A DNA stretch of 64,000 bases from positions 1-64,000 of the forward strand of contig NZ_QVTC01000060.1 of assembly GCF_003429085.1 (NCBI RefSeq), in the 5' to 3' direction. This DNA is from Bacillus sp. V59.32b. GTDB lineage: Bacteria; Bacillota; Bacilli; Bacillales; DSM-1321. Shown here in pieces: positions 18,555 through 27,905 of the stretch. The stretch's first letter is position 1, and each line of letters starts with the position of its first letter. Under the pieces are notes generated by a model. It saw only the letters and a list, made by a program, of their open reading frames with translations, did no database searches and was not told where the DNA came from. A program made the position numbers and the translations under genes.

Positions 18555-19295
18555 ATGGAAAAGAGTGAAATTTGGCGAATAGAATTTCTTGCTAAATACA
18601 AGGGGTTGAAGTGTGTGGATAAATTACCTTTTATTTCAGTGTTGGCTAAAGCCGTAACAAAGCTTATTCCATCAGATGAGTCGTTAGATCCTACATTGAT
18701 CGAACAATCGTCATCGATAGCACTGGGACAGGCCAAGGAAGAAATTCTTAAGATGGGCTATATTACGGTGAGAGGCTTAAAGGAATCGCTCCAATATCTG
18801 TTGTCGAATCAGAATAAACATAGAGAGGCAGCTTCACAGTTCGATGGGGTCATCAACAACCTTGATGGGAAAATAACCGGGTACTTGACACGCTTGGCCG
18901 AAAAAGATTTATCAAATGTGGAATCCAATAAATATTTTATTCTTACAAATGCAAGGCAGGATATCGAAACAATCGGAAATCACTTTGCAAAGATAATGGA
19001 AATAGCCGAAAACCAAATCAATACGAAGACATATTTACCGGAAATAATCATGACTGATATAAAAGGAATTTTTCAGGGAAGTATCGATATGTTTGAACAG
19101 GCCATCATTGCTTTTGACCATTATGATCTTGATTCCGCCAAAGATGCCATTTCGAAGGGAACACAAATGGAAAAGATTCTGATAAGACAAACGACGAACG
19201 GACCAGATAGGACGGCGGATCTGGTCTTGAGTTTCAGGGCCATTCGGGATCATGCAGTTAACATAGCTGCAGCCGTTATAGGGGAACGTCAATAA
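18555..19295 (+). pseudogene. Orphan PhoU-like C-terminal half of a Na/Pi cotransporter
   Basis: 246 residues that look like the cytoplasmic tail of a Na/phosphate cotransporter (NptA/YqeW, PF02690-type). LPFISVLAKAVTKLIP is the end of the membrane region, followed by the IEQSSSIALGQAKEEILKMG hinge and two helical PhoU-like repeats. The ~300-residue transmembrane part is missing; only ~130 nt separate this from divergent yqgB. The ATG at 18555 has no ribosome site, and the frame is open back to a TGA at 18489. Probably a truncated remnant; a free-standing PhoU-like protein is the alternative. Confidence 0.6.
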
Positions 19296-19406
19296 TTGTA
19301 GTTTTATGAAATGTGAAATGGGGGATGTTAACCTTAAGTGAAACTTTTTATCAGTTTGCCCGTATTAGGATAGGTAAAGAAAAAAGAGCGGGAGAGGGAA
19401 AACGGA

Positions 19407-19889
19407 TTGGAAACTATTTATTGGGTATTAATCGCTATCATGTTCATAGTCGGTTTCGTCGGGCTTGTGTTTCCGATCATTCCAAGCGTTTTGTTCATTT
19501 TTGGAGGAATTTTGTTGTATGGATTTCTCTTTACGTTCGAGCACTTCAGCTGGTTGTTCTGGACCATTCAAATCTTGCTAGTGATTTTACTTTTCGTGGC
19601 AGATTATGTTGCTAACATGATTGGAGTTAAGAAATATGGCGGTTCAAAGGCAGGGATATGGGGAAGCACGATCGGGATTTTGGTCGGTCCTTTTGTTATT
19701 CCCGGATTCGGAATTATAATCGGTCCATTTGTTGGAGCGATTCTTGCTGAGGTGCTCGTCCATAAGAGGGACGTGATAACTGCTTCAAAAATCGGTTTCG
19801 GGTCAGTGATTGGATTTATTAGCAGTGTCGTCACAAAAGCGATTATCCAGCTCTTTATGGTTGGTTACTTTTTACTCGTTGTCTTTTAG
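19407..19889 (+). CDS. yqgC: DUF456 membrane protein YqgC
   Basis: 160 residues, nearly all hydrophobic, with four to five membrane helices and glycine-rich turns (GIWGSTIGILVGPFVIPGFG) typical of DUF456. Function unknown. TTG 19407 lies 8 nt after GGAGAGGG, and the length equals B. subtilis YqgC. It precedes sodA as in B. subtilis. Confidence 0.83.
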   Translation: METIYWVLIAIMFIVGFVGLVFPIIPSVLFIFGGILLYGFLFTFEHFSWLFWTIQILLVILLFVADYVANMIGVKKYGGSKAGIWGSTIGILVGPFVIPGFGIIIGPFVGAILAEVLVHKRDVITASKIGFGSVIGFISSVVTKAIIQLFMVGYFLLVVF

Positions 19890-19985
19890 TCCTTTCACTT
19901 TCCTTTTGAAGGAATTACGAAAACACCTATTGGAGAGCATAACGTTTGAAACCAACTTCAATCTTTGATAACCTAGTGCTAACGA

Positions 19986-20024
19986 GCTTTAGAAAAATTA
20001 GGGAATTCTCCTTGTTTCTAAAGC
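19986..20024 (+). promoter_or_regulatory. Inverted repeat in the sodA leader
   Basis: GCTTTAGAAA (19986-19995) pairs perfectly with TTTCTAAAGC (20015-20024) about 35 nt before the sodA start. It lacks a terminal T run, so it is more likely an mRNA 5' stem-loop or an operator than a terminator. Confidence 0.45.
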
Positions 20025-20060
20025 CTGTAAAACTTTATTACATATTAGGAGGAATTTATT

Positions 20061-20669
20061 ATGGCATTCGAACTTCCACAATTACCTTACGCGTATGATG
20101 CATTGGAACCAAATATCGATAAAGAAACGATGAACATTCACCACACAAAGCATCACAACACGTATGTAACAAATTTAAACGCTGCATTAGAAGGCAATAA
20201 CGAACTTCTTGGCAAAAGCGTAGAAGAAGTCATCGCTAACCTGGATGCAGTTCCTGAATCCGCACGTACAGCTGTACGCAACAATGGTGGCGGTCACGCT
20301 AACCACTCTTTATTCTGGCAGCTTCTTTCTCCAAACGGAGGCGGACAGCCAACAGGTGAATTGGCTGACGCTATCAGTTCTAAATTCGGCAGCTTTGACA
20401 GCTTCAAAGAAGCATTTGCAAAAGCGGCTACCACTCGCTTCGGTTCTGGCTGGGCGTGGCTTGTTGTCAACAATGGCGAATTGGAAGTAACAAGCACACC
20501 AAACCAAGACTCTCCATTAATGGAAGGTAAAACTCCAGTTCTTGGATTAGACGTTTGGGAGCATGCCTACTACTTGAACTATCAAAACCGCCGCCCTGAG
20601 TACATCAACTCCTTCTGGAATGTTGTAAATTGGGACGAAGTTTCAAAACGTTTTAGCGCAGCGAAGTAA
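20061..20669 (+). CDS. sodA: Superoxide dismutase (Mn type)
   Basis: 202-residue Fe/Mn superoxide dismutase, cytosolic, converting superoxide to peroxide and oxygen. The metal-site motifs are [12 protein letters not shown] at residues 26-37, NHSLFW, and [15 protein letters not shown] near the C-terminus. GSGWAWLV fits the Mn/cambialistic group. A strong TTAGGAGG site precedes the ATG. Monocistronic with its own terminator. Confidence 0.97.
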   Translation: MAFELPQLPYAYDALEPNIDKETMNIHHTKHHNTYVTNLNAALEGNNELLGKSVEEVIANLDAVPESARTAVRNNGGGHANHSLFWQLLSPNGGGQPTGELADAISSKFGSFDSFKEAFAKAATTRFGSGWAWLVVNNGELEVTSTPNQDSPLMEGKTPVLGLDVWEHAYYLNYQNRRPEYINSFWNVVNWDEVSKRFSAAK

Positions 20670-20685
20670 TTTCGCAGCATTTCAT

Positions 20686-20724
20686 AAAGCAGGAATCCTT
20701 TTTACAGGGTTCCTGCTTTTTTTA
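20686..20724 (+). terminator. sodA terminator
   Basis: AAAGCAGGAATCC (from 20686) pairs with GGGTTCCTGCTTT (from 20707), followed by a T run. A strong Rho-independent terminator. Confidence 0.93.
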
Positions 20725-20789
20725 GGTTAAATATCTCTGTAAATTTTGGATCATTTTGCGCTCTATCCATAAAACGAATGGGGCGTTAT

Positions 20790-20828
20790 CTTTCAGCAAA
20801 GCTGAAAGGCGTGTGAAGGTTTCACACG
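20790..20828. repeat. Two perfect 8-bp hairpins in tandem, plus repeat fragment nearby
   Basis: CTTTCAGC-AAA-GCTGAAAG (20790-20808) is followed after one base by CGTGTGAA-GGT-TTCACACG (20810-20828). Both stems are perfect with 3-nt loops. They lie in the sodA-yqgE gap. Farther on, 20880-20897 matches the flank of the 156-bp pst-operon repeat at 17 of 18 bases. No gene is supported in 20725-20964. Confidence 0.7.
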
Positions 20829-20964
20829 AAATGAACCAAAAATAATTTTTATTAACATAGTCGTTCTTCCTAATTACCAGGGCGCTTTCGCTTTTCTTAT
20901 TTTCAGAACATAAATGCCCTCCTTTTTTCAAACACTATGGAAGACTTAAAAGGAGAGGTAAACA

Positions 20965-22188
20965 ATGGGCTTTTTAAAAAAAGTGATCGGTAAAGTGGAA
21001 GTAAATAAAGATTTGCATCTGCTTTTGCTGATTGGCGGATTGTACAGCATCAGCATCGCACTGTCCAACACCTTTGTAAACATTTATCTATGGAAGCAAT
21101 CTGGTGAATTTCTCGATATTGGCATTTATAATTTATCCATCGTTCTTTTTCAACCGCTCACATTTATTCTGGCTGGATGGCTGGCAAAGAAGGTTGATCG
21201 AATCATCGTTTTGAGGCTCGGGGTGATCTTCCTGTCGGCCTTTTATCTATGTGTCCTTTTAATCGGTACGAATGCAACGGATTTCCTCATATTGCTTGGA
21301 GGGGTGCTTGGTGTAGGCTATGGATTTTACTGGCTCGCGTTCAATGTATTGACTTTTGAAATCACCGAACCGGAAACAAGGGATTTTTTCAACGGTTTTA
21401 TGGGAATCCTCTCCTCGTTAGGGGGGATGATCGGTCCCGTTTTGGCTGGGTTTATTATCTCCCGTCTTGCCGAGTATTCCGGGTATTCCATCGTGTTTGG
21501 CATATCTTTGTTTTTATTTTCGATCGCCGTTATTTTGAGCTTTTTCCTCAGAAGGCGTCCTGCCAACGGTAAGTATTTATTTAAAATGATCTTTAAGGAA
21601 AGAAACAACAATTTTAATTGGCGAATGATCACAAACGCGAATTTCTTTCAGGGACTAAGGGAAGGAACGTTCATGTTTGTTGTTTCAGTTTTTGTTTTTA
21701 TAAAAACAGGAAGCGAAATGGCAATCGGAAACTTCGCCTTGATTAATTCCGCCATCTCTTTTGTCGCTTATTTCCTTGCCCTTCGCTACATAAAGCAGCC
21801 GATGAGAAAAAAGGCGATTCTTGCAGGGGGAGTACTGTTGTATGCAGGGGTTTTTCTGATTGCGTTTGATGTCAGCTATGGGAAATTGCTTTTCTATGCC
21901 GGCACGATCGCTATTGCCTATCCGCTTTTGCTCGTTCCCTATGTATCGATGACCTATGATGTCATCGGGACAGCCTGGAATGCAACGGATATGAGGATTG
22001 AATACATAGTGGTACGAGAGGTTTTCATCCATTTCGGACGTATCGTATCGATTCTCGGATTTATTGCATCGGTCACTCTATTCAAGCCGGAGGAAAGCCT
22101 GCCCATATTTTTATTAATCATCGGAGCCGGACATTTGTGTATTTACTTTTTTGTAAGAAAAATGAACACTGAAAATGATGCCGTATAG
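20965..22188 (+). CDS. yqgE: MFS transporter YqgE
   Basis: 407-residue major facilitator protein with about 12 membrane helices. A WLAKKVDRIIVLRLG loop after the second helix corresponds to the MFS 2-3 loop signature. Substrate is unknown. The ATG follows AAAAGGAGAGG. Location between sodA and pbpA matches B. subtilis yqgE. Confidence 0.88.
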   Translation: MGFLKKVIGKVEVNKDLHLLLLIGGLYSISIALSNTFVNIYLWKQSGEFLDIGIYNLSIVLFQPLTFILAGWLAKKVDRIIVLRLGVIFLSAFYLCVLLIGTNATDFLILLGGVLGVGYGFYWLAFNVLTFEITEPETRDFFNGFMGILSSLGGMIGPVLAGFIISRLAEYSGYSIVFGISLFLFSIAVILSFFLRRRPANGKYLFKMIFKERNNNFNWRMITNANFFQGLREGTFMFVVSVFVFIKTGSEMAIGNFALINSAISFVAYFLALRYIKQPMRKKAILAGGVLLYAGVFLIAFDVSYGKLLFYAGTIAIAYPLLLVPYVSMTYDVIGTAWNATDMRIEYIVVREVFIHFGRIVSILGFIASVTLFKPEESLPIFLLIIGAGHLCIYFFVRKMNTENDAV

Positions 22189-22298
22189 AAATCTCATATT
22201 TTCTACGAAAAAATAAGGTATACAAGGGTAGAAAAAAAAGACTGCATTATATAGAATGGAAAAGTAGGATTGAATATTATTGAAGGATGTGTGGCTTG

Positions 22299-24476
22299 AT
22301 GGTGAAAAAAGAGAAAAAGAAAAAGACGCATGTTCCTTTTCGTTTAAATTTGCTTTTCTTAGGCGTTTTTGTCCTATTTTCGGTTTTAATTCTGCGGCTT
22401 GGCGTCGTGCAAATTGTTTATGGCGATGATTACAGGCGGGAATTGGAGAAGAAAGAAGAAGTACCGGTTAACACGCCGGTGCCACGTGGGAAAATGTTCG
22501 ACCGGAATTTAAAAGTGATGGTCGATAATGTACCGCTTGATGCGGTTACGTATACAAGATATCAAGAGACCAAACCGAAGGACATGCTCGAGACAGCCGA
22601 GAAATTGGCGGCGCTGATCGAGATGGATCCCGAAAAGATTACCGAACGGGACCGGAAGGATTTTTGGATCTTGACAAATCCGGAAGAGGCAGAAGACAAA
22701 ATCACCAAAAAAGATAAAAAAGTCGCTGAAAAAATGGCGGAAGAGGGAAAAAAGAAGCCTGAAAAATATTTATACGATCTCCAGCTTGACCGGATAACGG
22801 AAGAAGAAATTAACAGCTTTACAGGAGATGAGCTTGAGGTGCTGGCGATTTTTCGTGAAATGAACAGCGGCATGGAGCTCGTACCCCAAATTGTGAAAAA
22901 TAAAGATATGACAAAGGAAGAATTTGCAAGAGTCAGTGAAAATCTTGAATCGCTTCCGGGAGTCGATGTAACGACTGACTGGGATCGTTTTTACACCTAT
23001 GACAAAACACTGAAATCTCTTCTTGGCAAAGTCTCTTCGTCCGAAGAAGGCCTCCCTCAGGAAAATCTTCAGGATTTCCTGTCCAGAGGATATAGCCGGA
23101 ATGACCGGGTCGGAAAGAGCTATATTGAAAAGGCCTACGAAGAGGTGCTTCACGGACAGAAGGCAAAGGTTAAGAACATTAAAGACAAGTCTGGGAATGT
23201 AGTGGAAACAGAAGAGGTTACAAAAGGTGAGCGAGGCAAGGACCTGATCCTGACGATTGATGTCGAGCTTCAGCTCGCGGCTGAAAAAATCATTGAAGAA
23301 GAACTGATGAAAACGAAGAAAAATGGCAATACAGGCCTGCTTGACCGCGCCTTTATCGTCATGATGGATCCTAATACAGGTGAAGTCCTTACAATGGCAG
23401 GAAAGCAAATCGTGCGCGATGAAAAGACAGGCAAGCAGACAATCGAGGATTTCGCGCTTGGCAATATTACCACTTCCTATACGATGGGGTCCTCTGTCAA
23501 GGGTGCGACTGTATTGACAGGCTATCAGACAGGGGCGATTTCCCCGGGAACAAGATTTTTTGATACAAAGATGAGAATCGGGCAATTACAGAAAGGGTCC
23601 TACCGGAACATGGGCTGGGTAGATGATCTAACTGCGCTGAAGCAATCATCGAACGTCTATATGTTCAGAACAGCAGTCAATATCGCCGGGGGTAATTACG
23701 TTCCGGGAGCGCCTTTGCGCATCAATACTAAAGCCTTTGACATCATGCGTGACAGCTATGCGCAATTCGGGCTGGGCGCCCGTACCGGTATTGACCTTCC
23801 GAATGAGATGGTAGGATTCAAGGGCTCTGAAACGCTTCCTGGTAAACTGCTTGACCTTTCCATCGGGCAGTATGATACGTATACGCCGATGCAACTGGCG
23901 CAATATGTCTCGACGATCGCCAATGGCGGAAATCGAATGAGGCCGCATATTGTAAAGGAAATCCGCCAGCCGCTTGATAATAACGAAACATTGGGACCGG
24001 TCATGCAGGAAATCGAGCCAACCGTACTAAACCGACTTCCTATGCCGGAAAATCAAATCGAACGGGTCCAAAAAGGGTTTAAGGCTGTCATGCAGCCAGG
24101 CGGAACTGCCGCAGGCTTTAGTAGTGCAGACTATAATCCGGCCGGAAAGACAGGTACCGCAGAGGCATTCTATGATGGACCGAATCGTAAGAACTATAGC
24201 GAGCCGGTGCCGACGACCAACCTGACGCTGGTAGGGTACGCACCGTTTGATAATCCTGAAGTTGCTTTCGCGTCGGTTGTTCCTTGGGCCTATCAAGGAA
24301 GGCCTACAAATACTATAAATAAGGATATTGCCAGAAAGGTCATGGACAAATATTTCGATTTAAAAAAAGAACGCGCCAAAGCAAAATCGACGGACCCATC
24401 CACCGTGGAAAAAGTCGATAACAGCAAGAAAGCCCAGCAGGGACAGGCTGAAGTACGGGAAGAGCAGGATAACTAA
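22299..24476 (+). CDS. pbpA: Penicillin-binding protein 2A-type transpeptidase
   Basis: Class B PBP of about 725 residues, a monofunctional D,D-transpeptidase for lateral-wall synthesis. One N-terminal membrane anchor (LLFLGVFVLFSVLILRLGV) is followed by the PBP dimerisation region, with a Bacillus-type insertion, then the transpeptidase. Active-site motifs: SSVK with nucleophile S398, SSN, and KTGTAE. ATG 22299 is preceded by GAAGGA at 11 nt; other in-frame starts (22287, 22296) are possible. It precedes pstS as in B. subtilis. Confidence 0.95.
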   Translation: MVKKEKKKKTHVPFRLNLLFLGVFVLFSVLILRLGVVQIVYGDDYRRELEKKEEVPVNTPVPRGKMFDRNLKVMVDNVPLDAVTYTRYQETKPKDMLETAEKLAALIEMDPEKITERDRKDFWILTNPEEAEDKITKKDKKVAEKMAEEGKKKPEKYLYDLQLDRITEEEINSFTGDELEVLAIFREMNSGMELVPQIVKNKDMTKEEFARVSENLESLPGVDVTTDWDRFYTYDKTLKSLLGKVSSSEEGLPQENLQDFLSRGYSRNDRVGKSYIEKAYEEVLHGQKAKVKNIKDKSGNVVETEEVTKGERGKDLILTIDVELQLAAEKIIEEELMKTKKNGNTGLLDRAFIVMMDPNTGEVLTMAGKQIVRDEKTGKQTIEDFALGNITTSYTMGSSVKGATVLTGYQTGAISPGTRFFDTKMRIGQLQKGSYRNMGWVDDLTALKQSSNVYMFRTAVNIAGGNYVPGAPLRINTKAFDIMRDSYAQFGLGARTGIDLPNEMVGFKGSETLPGKLLDLSIGQYDTYTPMQLAQYVSTIANGGNRMRPHIVKEIRQPLDNNETLGPVMQEIEPTVLNRLPMPENQIERVQKGFKAVMQPGGTAAGFSSADYNPAGKTGTAEAFYDGPNRKNYSEPVPTTNLTLVGYAPFDNPEVAFASVVPWAYQGRPTNTINKDIARKVMDKYFDLKKERAKAKSTDPSTVEKVDNSKKAQQGQAEVREEQDN

Positions 24477-24504
24477 ATTATGAATCTACCAATCTTATAG
24501 GATA

Positions 24505-24539
24505 AAACGCTACGCTCCGTCAAAACGGAGCGTTTTTTT
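24505..24539 (+). terminator. pbpA terminator
   Basis: ACGCTCCGT (24512-24520) and ACGGAGCGT (24524-24532) pair around a 3-nt loop, followed by TTTTTT. Confidence 0.93.
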
Positions 24540-24557
24540 ACATATTTCTCGTCGAAA

Positions 24558-24596
24558 TTTACGCAAAATTTACAATCCATTAAAACAAAGTTAATA
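24558..24596 (+). promoter_or_regulatory. Pho box: four PhoP half-sites upstream of pstS
   Basis: TTTACG (24558), TTTACA (24569), TTAAAA (24580) and TTAATA (24591) are spaced by exactly 11 nt. This is the arrangement of the Bacillus PhoP binding site (TT[A/T/C]ACA repeats with ~5-nt spacers). It lies ~65-100 nt before pstS and indicates induction by PhoPR under phosphate limitation. Confidence 0.88.
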
Positions 24597-24657
24597 GAAA
24601 AGCTTTACTCTTTAGTTGTAGGACAAAACAACTAAATCTCGCAGGGGGAATTCGAGA

Positions 24658-25617
24658 ATGAAAAGTTTTAAGTTTATGGCATTAACAGCAGTGATGAGCG
24701 GGGCGATAGCAGTAACGGCTGCCTGCGGTTCAAACGCAGAAGAAGGTAACGGAGCCGGAGCGGGAAATGAACAGCTTAAAGGCAATGTCGCCATCGATGG
24801 CTCTTCAACTGTTTATCCAATAATGGAGGCAGTAGCTGAAGAATACATGGCTGAACAGCCGGAAGTTAAAGTATCAGTTGGATTAGCGGGTACTGGCGGC
24901 GGCTTCGAAAAATTCATTGCCGGCGAAACTGATATGAGTAATGCTTCACGTCCTATCAAAGATGAAGAAAAAGCTGGATTAGAAGAAAAAGGAATTGAAT
25001 ATACCGAATTTAAATTAGCATTCGACGGTCTATCAGTGGTAGTCAACAAAGACAATGATTTCATTGACCACTTGACTGTGGATGAATTGAAAAAGTTATG
25101 GGTAGATACAGGCAAGGCGAAAAAATGGTCTGATATCCGTCCTGAATGGCCAAAAGAAGAAATCAAATTTTACTCTCCGGGAACGGATTCAGGAACATAC
25201 GATTACTTCAATGAAATAATCCTTGAAGAAGCGCCGATCGTTGCAGATACTACTCTTTCTGAAGATGATAACGTACTTGTACAAGGCGTCACTGGTGACA
25301 AGAACGCAATTGGTTTCTTCGGATATGCTTATTATGAAGCAAACAAAGATAAGTTAAAAGTTGTTCCGATTGACGGTGGAAATGGACCAGTCGAGCCTAA
25401 TGCCGAGACAATCGAAAGCGGAGAATACGCGCCGCTGTCACGTCCATTGTTCACATATGTATCCAATAAAGCGATTGCTGATAAAGAACAGGTTGCCGAT
25501 TACACTGAATTCGTTTTAGAAAATGCAGCTGAAATGTCCGAAGAAGTTGGATATGTGCAACTTCCGGAAGAAGAGTATACAAAAGGTCTGGATACACTCG
25601 AAGAATTGAAAAAATAG
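24658..25617 (+). CDS. pstS: Phosphate-binding lipoprotein PstS
   Basis: 319-residue extracellular phosphate-binding protein of the Pst ABC transporter. Lipoprotein signal peptide with lipobox VTAAC and lipidated C23. The mature protein starts with the phosphate-binding motif DGSSTVYPI and continues with TGGGFEKF and [12 protein letters not shown]. It captures orthophosphate outside the membrane and passes it to PstC/PstA. A strong ribosome site (GCAGGGGG) fits high expression. Confidence 0.96.
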   Translation: MKSFKFMALTAVMSGAIAVTAACGSNAEEGNGAGAGNEQLKGNVAIDGSSTVYPIMEAVAEEYMAEQPEVKVSVGLAGTGGGFEKFIAGETDMSNASRPIKDEEKAGLEEKGIEYTEFKLAFDGLSVVVNKDNDFIDHLTVDELKKLWVDTGKAKKWSDIRPEWPKEEIKFYSPGTDSGTYDYFNEIILEEAPIVADTTLSEDDNVLVQGVTGDKNAIGFFGYAYYEANKDKLKVVPIDGGNGPVEPNAETIESGEYAPLSRPLFTYVSNKAIADKEQVADYTEFVLENAAEMSEEVGYVQLPEEEYTKGLDTLEELKK

Positions 25618-25709
25618 GGGTTTGTTTTAACAAAATATGGAGTAGGGCGGGCGAGAAGCAGTAATTGCTTCTCGACTTGCCATGTCTTGGATGGAAAGGG
25701 GTTTTCATT

Positions 25710-26657
25710 TTGGAACTTGGCACTGCAGAAAAGGGTTCAGTCCAGCAAATGATTCAGGAAAAGAAAAAGAAAAAGAGTAATCGATTGAGTTTCGAGAAAA
25801 TAGTCCCGGGACTTTTGCTGTTGACAGCGATCATCTCGGTATTAACTACAATTGGAATTGTATTCACCTTGATTTTTGAGACGTTTACCTTTTTTAAAGA
25901 AATTTCAATTGTTGAATTTTTCACAGCCGATAAGTGGTATCCGTTTTCGGAAACGGCCGCTTCATACGGCATTACACCTTTAATAATGGGGACGTTGAAG
26001 GTAACAGGAATTGCAGCTCTGGTCGCCGTACCGATCGGCTTGGCCACTGCCATTTATTTGAGTGAGTATGCTACGGAGAAAGCTAGAAGAATTATTAAAC
26101 CGGTATTGGAAGTATTAGCAGGAATCCCGACGATTGTTTATGGTTTCTTTGCTTTAACGTTCGTCACGCCAATCTTAAGGGATATCATTCCATCGCTTGA
26201 GATTTTTAATGCCCTCAGCCCGGGAATTGTAGTCGGAATTATGATAACACCAATGATTGCATCCTTATCAGAGGACGCGATGTCTGCCGTTCCCAATTCG
26301 ATTAGGGAAGGTGCTTTCGCTCTTGGTGCGACGAAGCTGGAAACAGCCATTAAAGTCATTCTGCCTGCAGCGATTTCAGGCATTATGTCATCTATTGTAC
26401 TAGCTTTATCGAGAGCCATTGGTGAAACGATGATAGTGTCCGTTGCCGGTGGTTCGACACCGAACACCGATTGGGATATAACATCATCGATTCAAACGAT
26501 GACTGCCTATATCGTACAGGTCAGCACGGGTGACGCGGGGTATGGCACGACTATTTACTACAGTATTTACGCAGTGGGAATGACACTATTTATATTTACT
26601 TTGGCGATGAACCTGTTGGCGCAATTTATCTCTCGTAAGTTTAGGGAGGAATACTGA
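25710..26657 (+). CDS. pstC: Phosphate ABC transporter permease PstC
   Basis: 315 residues from TTG 25710, which lies 8 nt after GGAAAGGGG; the frame is open further upstream without a good start. Six helices. The permease EAA-type loop is visible (REGAFALGATKLETAIKVI) and YGFFALTFVTPILRD is typical of PstC. Its TGA overlaps the pstA ATG by one base, so translation is coupled. Confidence 0.94.
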   Translation: MELGTAEKGSVQQMIQEKKKKKSNRLSFEKIVPGLLLLTAIISVLTTIGIVFTLIFETFTFFKEISIVEFFTADKWYPFSETAASYGITPLIMGTLKVTGIAALVAVPIGLATAIYLSEYATEKARRIIKPVLEVLAGIPTIVYGFFALTFVTPILRDIIPSLEIFNALSPGIVVGIMITPMIASLSEDAMSAVPNSIREGAFALGATKLETAIKVILPAAISGIMSSIVLALSRAIGETMIVSVAGGSTPNTDWDITSSIQTMTAYIVQVSTGDAGYGTTIYYSIYAVGMTLFIFTLAMNLLAQFISRKFREEY

Positions 26658-27535
26658 TGAATCTATTAAATAAAGAAACTGTAAGAAAAAAAATGTCTGT
26701 CCGCTTGGCAATCAATTCGATTTTTAAAGGATTGTTTTTCCTTGCCACAATGTTTGGATTGCTAGTGCTGGGAATTTTGCTTTACCGGATATTCACTCAA
26801 GGATTTGGCTATCTGGATATGGACTTTTTACAAAACTTTGCCTCCAGAAAACCGGAAGAGGCTGGTGTGAAGGCCGCACTTACGGGTACAATCTGGCTAA
26901 TGGCTACTGTTGCACCTATCTCTTTACTACTTGGAGTGGGTACAGCGATTTATCTGGAAGAATATGCAGCTAAGAATCGTTTGACAACCTTTATCCAAGT
27001 GAACATCTCAAATCTGGCTGGAGTACCTTCCATCGTGTTTGGTTTGCTTGGATTAACGATCTTTGTTCGGGCCCTGGCGCTTGACCGCTCGGTTTTAGCA
27101 GCGGCCTTGACCATGAGTTTGCTCGTTCTGCCGGTCATTATCGTTGCGGCCCAGGAAGCGATTCGCTCGGTGCCAAATGAATTACGCGAAGCTTCATACG
27201 GAATGGGTGCGACAAAATGGCAGACCATCCTTAAGGTAGTTCTTCCGGCTGCGATTCCGGGAATCTTGACCGGCGGAATCCTTGCCCTGTCCCGAGCCAT
27301 CGGTGAAACGGCACCGCTAATTGTAGTAGGAATCCCTACATTCATCGCCTTCCTGCCGAGAACGGTATTCGATTCGTTTACTGTTCTGCCTATGCAGATT
27401 TTCAACTGGACGTCTAGGCCGCAGGAAGAATTCCAAAGTGTAGCAGCAGCGGGCATCATTGTGCTGCTTGTACTGCTAATTTTCATGAATTCGATCGCGG
27501 TGTTTATCCGCAATAAATTTCAAAAAAGATATTAA
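26657..27535 (+). CDS. pstA: Phosphate ABC transporter permease PstA
   Basis: 292-residue second channel subunit with six helices. The EAA loop is REASYGMGATKWQTILKVV, and VPSIVFGLLGLTIFVRAL is family-typical. It starts on the PstC stop codon (TGATG). Unlike the tight pstC-pstA junction, the following pstB is 370 nt away, separated by a tandem structured repeat. Confidence 0.94.
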   Translation: MNLLNKETVRKKMSVRLAINSIFKGLFFLATMFGLLVLGILLYRIFTQGFGYLDMDFLQNFASRKPEEAGVKAALTGTIWLMATVAPISLLLGVGTAIYLEEYAAKNRLTTFIQVNISNLAGVPSIVFGLLGLTIFVRALALDRSVLAAALTMSLLVLPVIIVAAQEAIRSVPNELREASYGMGATKWQTILKVVLPAAIPGILTGGILALSRAIGETAPLIVVGIPTFIAFLPRTVFDSFTVLPMQIFNWTSRPQEEFQSVAAAGIIVLLVLLIFMNSIAVFIRNKFQKRY

Positions 27536-27553
27536 TTTAAGGGGTTAACACAA

Positions 27554-27884
27554 GGGCGCTTACGCTTTTCTAAGAAAGAGAATAAGGTAGACTATCTTAC
27601 TTAGACAGGTGTCTAGCTACAGCGCCCAGCCGCTCGGGGTCATAAGTCACCCCTCTTCGGAGGGCAGGCCCTCCTACGAGGTGCGTCTTATACCTGTCGC
27701 GGCTGAATAGGGCGCTTACGCTTTTCTAAGAAAGAGAATAAGGTAGACTATCTTACTTAGACGGGTGTCTAGCTACAGCGCCCAGCCGCTCGGGGTCATA
27801 AGTCACCCCTCTTCGGAGGACAGGCCCTCCTACGAGGTGCGTCTTATACCTGTCGCGGCTGAACAGGGCGCTTACGCTTTTCTA
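27554..27884. repeat. 156-bp tandem repeat (2 copies + 19 nt) inside the pst operon
   Basis: GGGCGCTTACGCTTTTCTA starts at 27554, 27710 and 27866, an exact 156-nt period. The two full copies differ at only about three positions. Each can fold strongly: AGCGCCCAGCCG pairs with CGGCT and GGGCGCT ~90 nt away (27621-27716, 27777-27872). The interior has GGGGT/ACCCC, CCTC-TTCG-GAGG (a UUCG tetraloop) and CCTC-CTAC-GAGG. It resembles structured intergenic repeats that I recall from Bacillaceae. It occupies the whole pstA-pstB gap. Confidence 0.92.
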
Positions 27885-27905
27885 TGATGAAGGAGGATTT
27901 TCAAT

